A DNA stretch of 33,509 nt from Bacteroidales bacterium (lineage in GTDB: Bacteria; Bacteroidota; Bacteroidia; Bacteroidales; UBA932): positions 1 to 33,509 of the forward strand of contig JAKSJL010000017.1 of NCBI GenBank assembly GCA_024398295.1, given 5' to 3'. The position numbers and the translations under genes are program-made. Under the pieces are notes generated by a model. The model was not told the origin of the DNA and did not search any database. It saw nothing but the letters and a program-made list of their open reading frames with translations. Of the stretch, positions 1-6,489 are shown piece by piece. The first letter of the stretch is position 1. Every line of letters starts with the position of its first letter.

Positions 1-649
1 CAAGGAGGGGCGCTTTTGCGTCCCGCATGCCCTTCCGAGCCGTGTTCAGACGCATAATGATGGGTGTTTGCATCTGCAAGCCCACTTTTCAGCGTCGTGA
101 GACGCAAAGAGGGGCGCATTTGCGTCCCGAGGGGCCTCCCGGCCGCTGCTCAGACGCATTTGAGTGGGTATTTGCATCTGCAAACCCACTTTTCAGCGTC
201 GTCAGACGCAAAGAGGGGCGCTTTTGCGTCCCGAGGGCCCTTCCGGGCGCTGCTCAGACGCATGATGATGGGTATTTGCGTCCCGCATGCCCTTCCGGGC
301 GCTGCTCAGACGCATTTGAGTGGGCTTTTGCGTCTGGGAACCCATTTGTCAGCGTCGCGAGACGCAGGGAGGGGCGCTTTTGCGTCCCGCTGGTCCTTCC
401 GGGCGCTGCTCAGACGCATGATGATGGGCTTTTGCGTCTGCGAACCCACTTGTCAGCGTCGTGAGACGCAAGGAGGGGCGCTTTTGCGTCCCGTGGGTCC
501 GTGCGGGCGCTGTGTAGACGCATAATGATGGGTGTTTGCGTCTGCAAGCCCACTTATCAGCGTCGCGAGACGCAGGGAGGGGCGCTTTTGCGTCCCGAAG
601 GTCCGTGCGGGCCGTGCTCAGACGCATTTGAATGGGTATTTGCGTCTGC
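1..649. repeat. 52-bp tandem array with inverted repeats (A/B units)
   Basis: The stretch is built of exactly 52-bp units with no insertions or deletions: GACGCA begins at 49, 101, 153, 205, 257, 309, 361, 413, 465, 517, 569 and 621. The first unit is cut by the window edge and the last stops at about 649. Each unit reads GACGCA-N14-TGCGTC-N26, with TGCATC replacing TGCGTC in the units at 49 and 153, so a 26-bp inverted-repeat box alternates with a 26-bp linker. Type A units continue with a GGGGCG box and a GC-rich linker. Type B units have AGTGGG/ATGGGN and CCCACT arms and end in a GCGTC-NNNN-GACGC hairpin across the unit junction. A and B alternate, giving a 104-bp higher-order period. Two reading frames stay open for about 450 nt, but 52 is not a multiple of 3 and the translations look like no protein, so I treat the array as non-coding. 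Function is unknown. Confidence 0.93.
257..308. repeat. Hybrid B/A unit in the 52-bp array
   Basis: This unit breaks the A/B alternation. Its first 26 bp match B-type units (GACGCATGATGATGGG start) and its last 26 bp match the A-type linker (CCGCATGCCCTTCCGGGC). It is still exactly 52 bp. The junction falls at the TGCGTC arm shared by both types, which fits recombination or slippage between units in register. Confidence 0.8.
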
Positions 650-1969
650 CTAGCCCTGGCCCTGAGATTTCGGTCTTGGGGAAGCGGATGTGGCGGCTTG
701 ATGGGCGATGCGGCGCGCGTAGACGCGGCCATCGACAGTGACGAACAGATGGTCGCCGGAGAAGGCGAAGCTTTCGAGGCGGCCGTTCGGAACGGAGAGG
801 ATGGCGCGGACTCGGCCGTTGTGGTCGCAGACCTGGATGCCGAGGGCGGAGGACGCGTACAGCCAGCCTTCGGTGTCGAAGGCGAGGTGGCGCACGGCCT
901 CGTCTACGCCGCCTTCCTCGTGGAGCCAGTAGAAGTCGGCCTCATGGCTTTCTGAGCCATCTTTCCCGAGCAATGCTGTCCTGATGCAGTTCGTGTGCGC
1001 CTTAGCGCGCGCCACATACGCGCCACCTGGATAGGTGGCTTCCGTGGCGGGCTCGGCGCCCATCTCGCTGCACTCGACCCAGCCTTCGCCTGGGATGACT
1101 AGGGAGTTCACCAGGTCATTGGAACCGAATCGGACGTCTACCTCAGCTGGCCATCCGGCCCAGAGATAGCGAAGCACGTCCTTCATGATACGGCCACCGT
1201 TTGTGCCGCTGTGGCCGCCCTCGTCCCACTGGAATCGCGCGTCGTAGCCGGCGTACTGAAGGGCAGATGCTGTGATGAGGTTGTACTCGTACCAGCTGCC
1301 GAAGACCTGGTTCCAGCTGTCTTTATCATTGTCCTGAAGGAAAATCCTGAGAGGTTTCGGCTCACTCTTCCTGATGAGGGTAGGGAAGGTGTCGCCGCCT
1401 CGCATAGGCACGAAGGTGCCTACTATGCTGTACACCCTGCTGTAGAGGTCTGGGCGCTGCCAGGCTGCGTTGAGCGCGGCGATGCCGCCGCTGCTGTCAC
1501 CGTTTATCATGCGGTCGGCTGCCTTGCGGGAGAGCCTGATGGCGCGGCCGTCGCTGGTCTTTAATTTCTCTACCTCTGGAAGTATCTCATTTTCAATGAA
1601 CTCGGCCCATTTGGACGTCATCCTGTCGAACTCGTTCGAGCGGTTATAGCGAAGCACCTCACCCTTCTCATCACGTATCTGTCCTGAGGTGATGAAGATG
1701 GCGATGGTCACAGGCATCGAGCCTTCGTCGATGAGCTCCTCCATGATGGCGGGGAGGTTGTGGCCGTTTCCGTCCATGCGCACGATAGAGCACGCGGGCG
1801 CGTCCCCGCGGTACTGCGAAGGCACATAGACGCTCACGCTTCTGGTCGTGCCGGGATAGATCCTAGACTGGTCAAATGTGAACTGGAGCATCTCTCCCTT
1901 GGGTTCTGCTCCTAAGGCAGTCATGGCAATGGCCAAGAGTGCGACAAAAAATGAGACTATTCTACGCAT
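650..1969 (-). CDS. Secreted CE1-like esterase with short SMP-30-like tail
   Basis: The 439-aa protein has a signal peptide (about residues 1-20, ending TALGA) and an alpha/beta-hydrolase domain of the esterase D/enterochelin esterase type (about 25-275). The nucleophile is Ser159 in GDSSG (157-161), the likely catalytic His is 253 in EGGHSG, and the acid is one of the Asp residues around 213-217. Such enzymes in Bacteroidales often deacylate plant glycans; the substrate here is unknown. Residues 285-425 resemble the end of an SMP-30/gluconolactonase beta-propeller (DTEGWLYASS; a terminal GRVYARR strand), but only about 140 aa are present where a full propeller needs about 250, so blades seem to be missing. 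The last 15 residues (rich in S, P, Q and G) look unrelated to the family. The TAG stop at 650-652 touches the edge of the 52-bp array. It is transcribed alone. Confidence 0.82.
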   Translation of the reverse strand: MRRIVSFFVALLAIAMTALGAEPKGEMLQFTFDQSRIYPGTTRSVSVYVPSQYRGDAPACSIVRMDGNGHNLPAIMEELIDEGSMPVTIAIFITSGQIRDEKGEVLRYNRSNEFDRMTSKWAEFIENEILPEVEKLKTSDGRAIRLSRKAADRMINGDSSGGIAALNAAWQRPDLYSRVYSIVGTFVPMRGGDTFPTLIRKSEPKPLRIFLQDNDKDSWNQVFGSWYEYNLITASALQYAGYDARFQWDEGGHSGTNGGRIMKDVLRYLWAGWPAEVDVRFGSNDLVNSLVIPGEGWVECSEMGAEPATEATYPGGAYVARAKAHTNCIRTALLGKDGSESHEADFYWLHEEGGVDEAVRHLAFDTEGWLYASSALGIQVCDHNGRVRAILSVPNGRLESFAFSGDHLFVTVDGRVYARRIAHQAATSASPRPKSQGQG

Positions 1970-1973
1970 ACCC

Positions 1974-1981
1974 CAAATATA
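1974..1981 (-). promoter_or_regulatory. Possible -7 element of the esterase gene
   Basis: TATATTTG on the minus strand matches the Bacteroidetes -7 consensus TAnnTTTG and lies 4 bp upstream of the ATG at 1969. It implies a very short or absent leader. No clear TTTG -33 element was found at the expected spacing. Confidence 0.4.
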
Positions 1982-2008
1982 GGCTTTCTTTGTGAATAAA
2001 AGATTATG

Positions 2009-2016
2009 TATTTTTG
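2009..2016 (+). promoter_or_regulatory. Likely -7 element of the acyltransferase/EamA operon
   Basis: TATTTTTG fits TAnnTTTG and lies 17 bp before the ATG at 2034. A TTTG at 1989-1992 is a candidate -33 box, though the 16-bp gap is shorter than the usual 19-21. The esterase promoter is divergent within the same 60 bp. Confidence 0.45.
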
Positions 2017-2033
2017 TGAAAATTTAGATATAG

Positions 2034-3185
2034 ATGAGTGAAAAGACTATTTCTCAGGAGCGAGTGGTCTGGATAGACTGGATGAGAGTTCTCGCTTGTT
2101 TCATGGTCATGGTGGTGCATAGCACAGAACCATTCTATCTCGGAGGTGAGGGTGCCCTTATCGCATCGAGGGCAGACGCCTTCTGGGCGTCTTTCTTCGA
2201 CTCAGTAGTGCGCTGCTGCGTGCCTCTTTTCATCATTGCATCCAGCTTCCTGCAGTTCCCGCTTCACTATTCCACTGGTGAGTTCATAAAGAGAAGAGCA
2301 GTCAGAATCCTTATCCCGTTCATCGTATGGTCGATATTCTACGCCCTCTACTGGGGCGAGCCTGTGGATAACCTCAAGGCATTGGCCCTGAACTTCAACT
2401 ATGCTGCTGGCCACCTCTGGTTCGTATACATGCTTATCGGTGTGTACCTCTTGATGCCGCTTCTCTCCCCATGGGCTGAGAAGGTGTCGAAGAAGGAGCT
2501 TGAGATCTATATCGGCATCTGGCTCTTCTCGACCCTCATCCCTATCTTCAGGGACTGGCTCAGCAGCGACCCTCTCGCAGTGACTTATGGCCCTACAGGC
2601 ATCCCTAGGCAGGCTCTTTACCCACTCTGGGGCGAGGCGAGCTGGAATGGCTATGGCGTATTCTACTACATAAGCGGATTCATTGGCTACCTGCTCCTGG
2701 GCCTGTGGTTCAGGCGCTACGGCAGTGGCATCTCGAAGGCGAAATCATTGCTCATCGGCATCCCTGCCGCGCTCGTGGGCTTCGCCATCACATTCGGAGG
2801 ATTCCTGCGTCGCGTGTTCATCTCAGCCGGCGGCAGCTTCCCTGTCGAGGGCAAGGTGGATCTCGGCGTGTGGTGGGAGACCACGTGGACCAATGATACC
2901 GTGGGCGTCGCGCTCATGACCATTGGCTTCATCCTGATGCTGAAGAACATCAATGCCTCCGGCAAGTTCTATGAGAAGGTGCTGCTTCCTGTGTCCAAGG
3001 CCAGCTACGGCATGTACCTCTGCCACATGGTGGCACTCGCATTCTTCGCGGGCCTCTATCGTGGTCTGATAGACTGCACTCCGGTGGTGATTCTGCTCAC
3101 TGCAGTCAGCTCGTTTGTGACCGTGGCGATCTTCTCGGTGCTCGTGCAGCGCATCCCGAAGGTGGGCAAATACATTATGGGCTAA
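2034..3185 (+). CDS. Acyltransferase family 3 membrane protein
   Basis: The 383-aa protein has about ten hydrophobic segments and belongs to the acyltransferase-3 (OafA/WecH/NolL-like) family, which transfers acetyl or other short acyl groups to sugars of surface glycans, peptidoglycan or exported molecules at the inner membrane. The opening WIDWMRVLACFMVMVVHS contains the family's Arg-X10-His motif (Arg18, His29), and GHLWFVYMLIGVYL is typical of the second half. The length is normal for the stand-alone membrane domain; no periplasmic SGNH domain is attached. The start at 2034 follows a promoter-like box. The EamA gene begins 3 nt after its stop, so the two are probably co-transcribed. The acceptor cannot be told from sequence. 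Confidence 0.9.
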   Translation: MSEKTISQERVVWIDWMRVLACFMVMVVHSTEPFYLGGEGALIASRADAFWASFFDSVVRCCVPLFIIASSFLQFPLHYSTGEFIKRRAVRILIPFIVWSIFYALYWGEPVDNLKALALNFNYAAGHLWFVYMLIGVYLLMPLLSPWAEKVSKKELEIYIGIWLFSTLIPIFRDWLSSDPLAVTYGPTGIPRQALYPLWGEASWNGYGVFYYISGFIGYLLLGLWFRRYGSGISKAKSLLIGIPAALVGFAITFGGFLRRVFISAGGSFPVEGKVDLGVWWETTWTNDTVGVALMTIGFILMLKNINASGKFYEKVLLPVSKASYGMYLCHMVALAFFAGLYRGLIDCTPVVILLTAVSSFVTVAIFSVLVQRIPKVGKYIMG

Positions 3186-3188
3186 GTC

Positions 3189-4073
3189 ATGACAGAGAAG
3201 AGCAAGACGCTGATCATCCTGCATATTGCGGTGTTCCTGGCTGGCTGGACTGGTCTTTTCGGGCGCTGGATCTCGCTGGATGGCCTTCCGCTGGTGTGGT
3301 ATAGGATCATGGTGAGCGTGGTCACTCTGGTGGCTTTCATGGCCCTCAGCGGCAAGCTGCATCGCAGCGGATGGCGCGCAGTATGGCGCATCGCCGCGCT
3401 CGGCATCCTGCTCTCGCTGCACTGGGTGGCGTTTTATGCGAGCATCAAGGCTTCCAATGTCTCCGTCGGAGTGGCCTGCATCGCGACTTCCTGCTTCTTC
3501 TCGGTCGTGTTTGACCCCATCATCAACAGAAGACGCATGTCGATTCGCGACATGCTGATCAGCTTCATTGCGATAGCGGGTATCCTGCTGATCTTCAGCC
3601 TTGACGTGCGCTACCGACTCGGCATCGCGCTGGGATTGCTGTCAGCCGCCATCTATTCGGTTTTCGCCCTTCTGAACATCAATGTAGCCAGTGACACCGG
3701 CGAGGACAGTGCCACCATGCTGCTCTACGAGCTGATAGGTGGCGTGCTTTTCCTGACCCTCTGCATGCCGCTCTATGCGCACATGAACCCCGGGACGCAG
3801 GTCGCACCTGCCGGTGGCGACCTGCTGGCGCTGCTCATCCTGGGCTCTCTGTTTACCGTGGTGCCATTTCTTTTCCAGATCCACGCTCTGCGTAAACTGA
3901 ATGCCTTCACGGTGAACGTGGCATATAACCTGGAGCCGGTCTACAGCATCTTCTTCGCGGCCATTCTGTTTGGAGAAACAAAAGAAGTAGGCCCGTCTTT
4001 CTGGCTGGGCCTACTTCTCATCGTCATATCGGTCGTCCTGCAGACGACCACCGTCATGCGCTCCAAGCGCTAG
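3189..4073 (+). CDS. EamA/DMT-family transporter
   Basis: The 294-aa protein has about ten transmembrane helices arranged as two EamA repeats (about residues 5-138 and 143-288), the fold of drug/metabolite transporters. Repeat 1 ends in VSVGVACIATSCFFSVVFDPIINRRR-type sequence and repeat 2 in the family hallmark AYNLEPVYSIFFAAILFGE. Substrates of this family include amino acids, nucleotide sugars and metabolites; none can be assigned. It follows the acyltransferase by 3 nt and probably shares its transcript. Its stop (TAG at 4071-4073) overlaps the converging deoD stop (4070-4072) in a shared CTAG, and its last codons carry a 12-bp inverted repeat that suits a terminator for deoD. Confidence 0.9.
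   Translation: MTEKSKTLIILHIAVFLAGWTGLFGRWISLDGLPLVWYRIMVSVVTLVAFMALSGKLHRSGWRAVWRIAALGILLSLHWVAFYASIKASNVSVGVACIATSCFFSVVFDPIINRRRMSIRDMLISFIAIAGILLIFSLDVRYRLGIALGLLSAAIYSVFALLNINVASDTGEDSATMLLYELIGGVLFLTLCMPLYAHMNPGTQVAPAGGDLLALLILGSLFTVVPFLFQIHALRKLNAFTVNVAYNLEPVYSIFFAAILFGETKEVGPSFWLGLLLIVISVVLQTTTVMRSKR
3983..4018 (-). terminator. Terminator of the PNP operon inside the EamA gene
   Basis: AGAAGTAGGCCC (3983-3994) and GGGCCTACTTCT (4007-4018) are a perfect 12-bp inverted repeat with a 12-nt loop. Read on the minus strand the hairpin runs into CTTTTGTTTCTCC, a T-rich tract as in intrinsic terminators. On the plus strand no T-run follows. It lies 52 nt past the deoD stop and within codons of the convergent EamA gene. 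Confidence 0.65.
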
Positions 4074-4783
4074 ATCGCCATTCCGAAAGCGATCTGGATC
4101 ATGTTCTTCAGACTGAGCTGGCGGTCAAGGGCCGACAGCGCCTCTCCTGTAGCGATGTTATCGCTGACGGTGAGGATGGTGAGGGCTTTCTTTCCGGCCT
4201 CGAAAGCATTGATATAAAGACCTGCAGCCTCCATCTCGACTCCGATCACGCCATCGCTGCACCACTGTGCCTGCTTCACAGGATCATTGTAGAATACATC
4301 CGAAGAGAACACCTTGCCGCGCATCACAGGGATGCCGAGCTTCGCTGCAGAAGCCGCTGCCGCGTCCAAGAGCTCCGGAGTGGCAGATGGCACAAAACCC
4401 TCAGGGAGGTTATACTGATAGCCGAAGTTTGAGTCGGTGCATGCTGTCTCCGCGAGTATCACGGTGCCGATCTTCACATTTGGGTCAAGGCCGCCACAGG
4501 TGCCGAGGCGGATGATGGTGTCGCAGTCATAGAAATGGAAGAGCTCGTAGCTGTAGATGCCCATGGAAGGGATGCCCATGCCATGACCCTGCACTGAGAT
4601 CTGGTGGCCTTCGAAAGTGCCGGTGTAGCCCAGCATGCCGCGCACGCTGTTATACTGCACCGCGTCGGTGAGGTAGGTCTCCGCGATCATCTTTGCGCGC
4701 AGCGGATCGCCGCTCATGACCACTGTCTTCGCTATTTCGCCGTACTTGGCTCCGTTGTGAGGTGTAGGTGTGTTATTCTCCAT
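4070..4783 (-). CDS. DeoD-type purine nucleoside phosphorylase
   Basis: The 237-aa protein matches hexameric purine nucleoside phosphorylase, which splits purine (deoxy)ribonucleosides with phosphate to base plus (deoxy)ribose-1-phosphate in the cytoplasm. Visible motifs are SGDPLRAK (phosphate binding, about 24-31), GHGMGIPSMGIYSYELF, RLGTCGG, GVEMEAAGLY (ribose binding) and TVSDNIATGE, whose Asp corresponds to the catalytic Asp204 of the E. coli enzyme. E. coli has His after that Asp and here it is Asn. The length is the family norm. The gene starts 2 nt after the stop of a second, structurally different PNP gene, so both are one operon for purine salvage. It converges with the EamA gene with a 4-bp overlap. 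Confidence 0.95.
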   Translation of the reverse strand: MENNTPTPHNGAKYGEIAKTVVMSGDPLRAKMIAETYLTDAVQYNSVRGMLGYTGTFEGHQISVQGHGMGIPSMGIYSYELFHFYDCDTIIRLGTCGGLDPNVKIGTVILAETACTDSNFGYQYNLPEGFVPSATPELLDAAAASAAKLGIPVMRGKVFSSDVFYNDPVKQAQWCSDGVIGVEMEAAGLYINAFEAGKKALTILTVSDNIATGEALSALDRQLSLKNMIQIAFGMAI

Positions 4784-4785
4784 GG

Positions 4786-5607
4786 TTAGATCTTCTTAAG
4801 CATTTCCATAAATATCGCAATCATCTTCTCAGATGCCTTCTTCGCAGCCACGATGACTTCCTGCTCGTCCGTGCCGTTCTCGTCTGAGCCCTCGCGGAAC
4901 ACGTCAGTGATGACAGACATTCCAAACACCTTCATGCCGCTGTGTCGCGCCACGATGACCTCTGGGACGGTGCTCATGCCTACAGCGTCTCCTCCCACGA
5001 TGCGGAAGAAGCGATACTCAGCAGGGGTCTCGTAGGTAGGGCCTGTGAGCGCCACATATACGCCCTTGTGCACCTGGATGCCCAGCTTCTCGGCAATGCC
5101 TTCAGCGAGGCTGATGAATTCGTGGTCGTAGGCTGCTGTCATGTCAGGGAAGCGCGGACCGAACTCCTCGAGGTTCGGGCCAATGAGCGGGTTCGGCGTC
5201 ATGCCGATGTGGTCGCTGATGATCATGAGATCGCCTACATTGAAGTCTGGCTTCATGCCGCCTGCTGCATTGGACACGAAAAGATTCTTCACGCCGATCT
5301 TCTTCATCACGCGTACAGGAAGGGTCACCTGGTTCATGGTGTAGCCTTCGTAGTAGTGGAACCTGCCCTGCATGGCTATCACCTCTCTGCCGCCCAGGCG
5401 GCCAATGATGAAGTTACCCTTATGGCCAATGGCGGTGGATACGGGGAAGCCTGGCACAGTGCCGTAAGGGATGACAAGCGCATCCTCTATCATGTCTGCG
5501 AGATCACCCAGGCCGCTGCCAAGTATGATGCCGGTGTCAGGTTTTCTATCTCCCAGCTGCTCGCGAAGGTACTCCGCCGCAGCATTTATTATCTCCATAT
5601 ATTCCAT
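4786..5607 (-). CDS. Trimeric-class purine nucleoside phosphorylase (PNP I)
   Basis: The 273-aa product belongs to the trimeric inosine-guanosine PNP/MTAP family, which acts in cytoplasmic purine salvage. Motifs are [11 protein letters not shown] (phosphate loop), GRFHYYEGY (His84), VSNAAGGM (111-118), [12 protein letters not shown] and [14 protein letters not shown]. The base-contact segment reads SVITD where the human enzyme has SLITN, so the Asn recognising 6-oxopurines is Asp; this may shift base preference. The frame is open upstream to 5664, but I chose the ATG at 5605-5607 ([10 protein letters not shown]) because a good promoter lies at 5633-5640, inside the longer version, and the extra residues are not family-like. 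A further ATG at 5596-5598 is possible. It is the first gene of the operon with deoD. Confidence 0.93.
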   Translation of the reverse strand: MEYMEIINAAAEYLREQLGDRKPDTGIILGSGLGDLADMIEDALVIPYGTVPGFPVSTAIGHKGNFIIGRLGGREVIAMQGRFHYYEGYTMNQVTLPVRVMKKIGVKNLFVSNAAGGMKPDFNVGDLMIISDHIGMTPNPLIGPNLEEFGPRFPDMTAAYDHEFISLAEGIAEKLGIQVHKGVYVALTGPTYETPAEYRFFRIVGGDAVGMSTVPEVIVARHSGMKVFGMSVITDVFREGSDENGTDEQEVIVAAKKASEKMIAIFMEMLKKI

Positions 5608-5632
5608 AAGTGAAAGCTTCAATGATGAATAA

Positions 5633-5664
5633 CAAAGATAAAGATTTATTCGGTATATTTGCAA
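5633..5664 (-). promoter_or_regulatory. Promoter of the PNP-deoD operon
   Basis: On the minus strand TATCTTTG (5640-5633) fits TAnnTTTG, and TTGC (5664-5661) lies 20 bp upstream as a -33 box. Transcription would start near 5627-5629, about 20 nt before the chosen ATG, which supports the shorter PNP start. Confidence 0.65.
5654..5661 (+). promoter_or_regulatory. -7 element of the EEP/rhamnosidase operon
   Basis: TATATTTG fits TAnnTTTG and lies 24 bp before the ATG at 5686. No clear -33 box was seen. The element sits inside the minus-strand promoter region of the PNP operon, so the two divergent promoters overlap. Confidence 0.55.
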
Positions 5665-5685
5665 TGGGACAAAGCATCAAATCGT

Positions 5686-6489
5686 ATGAAAACAGTAGTT
5701 CGTTTCTTTGCGGTAGCAGCCGCAGTATGTGCCATGGCACTCGTAAATTCGTGCTCTCACAAGCCTCAGAAGGCGTTGAGGGTGGTTCAGTATAACGTGG
5801 GAGCCTTCGCGAAGGAGATAGAGAATTCCATCCCTATGATCTCCGACATGATGAAGGAAATCGGTGCTGACGTGGTGTCGCTCAATGAGCTCGACAGCTG
5901 CAACCGTCGTCATGAGAACTATCAGCTCGCGGACTTCGCGAAAGCCATGGGAGACTGGAACTATAGCTATAGCAGCTCGTTCTCCTACCAGGGAGGCGGC
6001 TATGGAGTGGGTGTGGCGACCAAGGCTGAGATCCTGGACAGCTTCCGCATCGGACTTGACAAGGAGGATGGATCAGAATACAGGTCCTGCAGCGTCGTGG
6101 AAACCCCGGACTATGTGCTTGCATCCACTCACCTTGACCATGTGTCGATGACGGCCCAGCTGCATCAGGCGCAGACATTGACCTCTGTGCTTGTGGAAAA
6201 ATATGGCGCTTCCCGCAAGCCTGTCATCCTCTGTGGAGACATGAATGCGGAGCCTGAGAGCGATACCATCAAGAGCCTTCTTCAGGAGTGGGATCTCGTC
6301 TCATGTACTGATCTGACCTATCCTGCAGATGCCCCTCGCAAGTGTATAGATTACGTGTTTGTGCTTAGGAACAAGGCGAAATATGAGGTTACAGAGACCT
6401 GTGTGCCTATGTCCTTCCAGACCGGTGATGTGGCGATCGCATCCGATCATTGTCCTATGTTCGTTGAACTCTTGATTTCAGGAAAGTAA
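5686..6489 (+). CDS. Exported endonuclease/exonuclease/phosphatase-family lipoprotein
   Basis: The 267-aa protein has a lipoprotein signal ending VNSC (Cys23) and a complete EEP (DNase I-like) domain. Expected metal and catalytic residues are visible: Asn37 (QYNVG), Glu68 (LNELD), His149 and Asp151 (STHLDH), Asp185/Asn187 (GDMNAE), Asp222 (IDYVF) and Asp254-His255 (SDHCP). The family cuts phosphodiester or phosphomonoester bonds in nucleic acids, phospholipids or inositol phosphates; the substrate here is unknown. The frame is open to 5659, but the ATG at 5686 gives a proper signal peptide and follows the promoter box. Residues after Cys23 are not acidic, suggesting periplasmic location. Its TAA overlaps the rhamnosidase ATG by one base. 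Confidence 0.87.
   Translation: MKTVVRFFAVAAAVCAMALVNSCSHKPQKALRVVQYNVGAFAKEIENSIPMISDMMKEIGADVVSLNELDSCNRRHENYQLADFAKAMGDWNYSYSSSFSYQGGGYGVGVATKAEILDSFRIGLDKEDGSEYRSCSVVETPDYVLASTHLDHVSMTAQLHQAQTLTSVLVEKYGASRKPVILCGDMNAEPESDTIKSLLQEWDLVSCTDLTYPADAPRKCIDYVFVLRNKAKYEVTETCVPMSFQTGDVAIASDHCPMFVELLISGK

Noticed and set aside
27..525. Long overlapping open frames (145 and 153 aa) in the repeat array
   Set aside because: They arise from GC-rich repeats with few stop codons; the 52-bp period shifts frame each unit and the products resemble no protein.
1..649. CRISPR array
   Set aside because: The segments between inverted-repeat boxes are themselves repeats shared among units, not unique spacers, and no cas genes are nearby.
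4942..5613. 223-aa open frame on the plus strand opposite PNP
   Set aside because: It is antisense to a clear PNP gene and has no family features; a codon-bias shadow.
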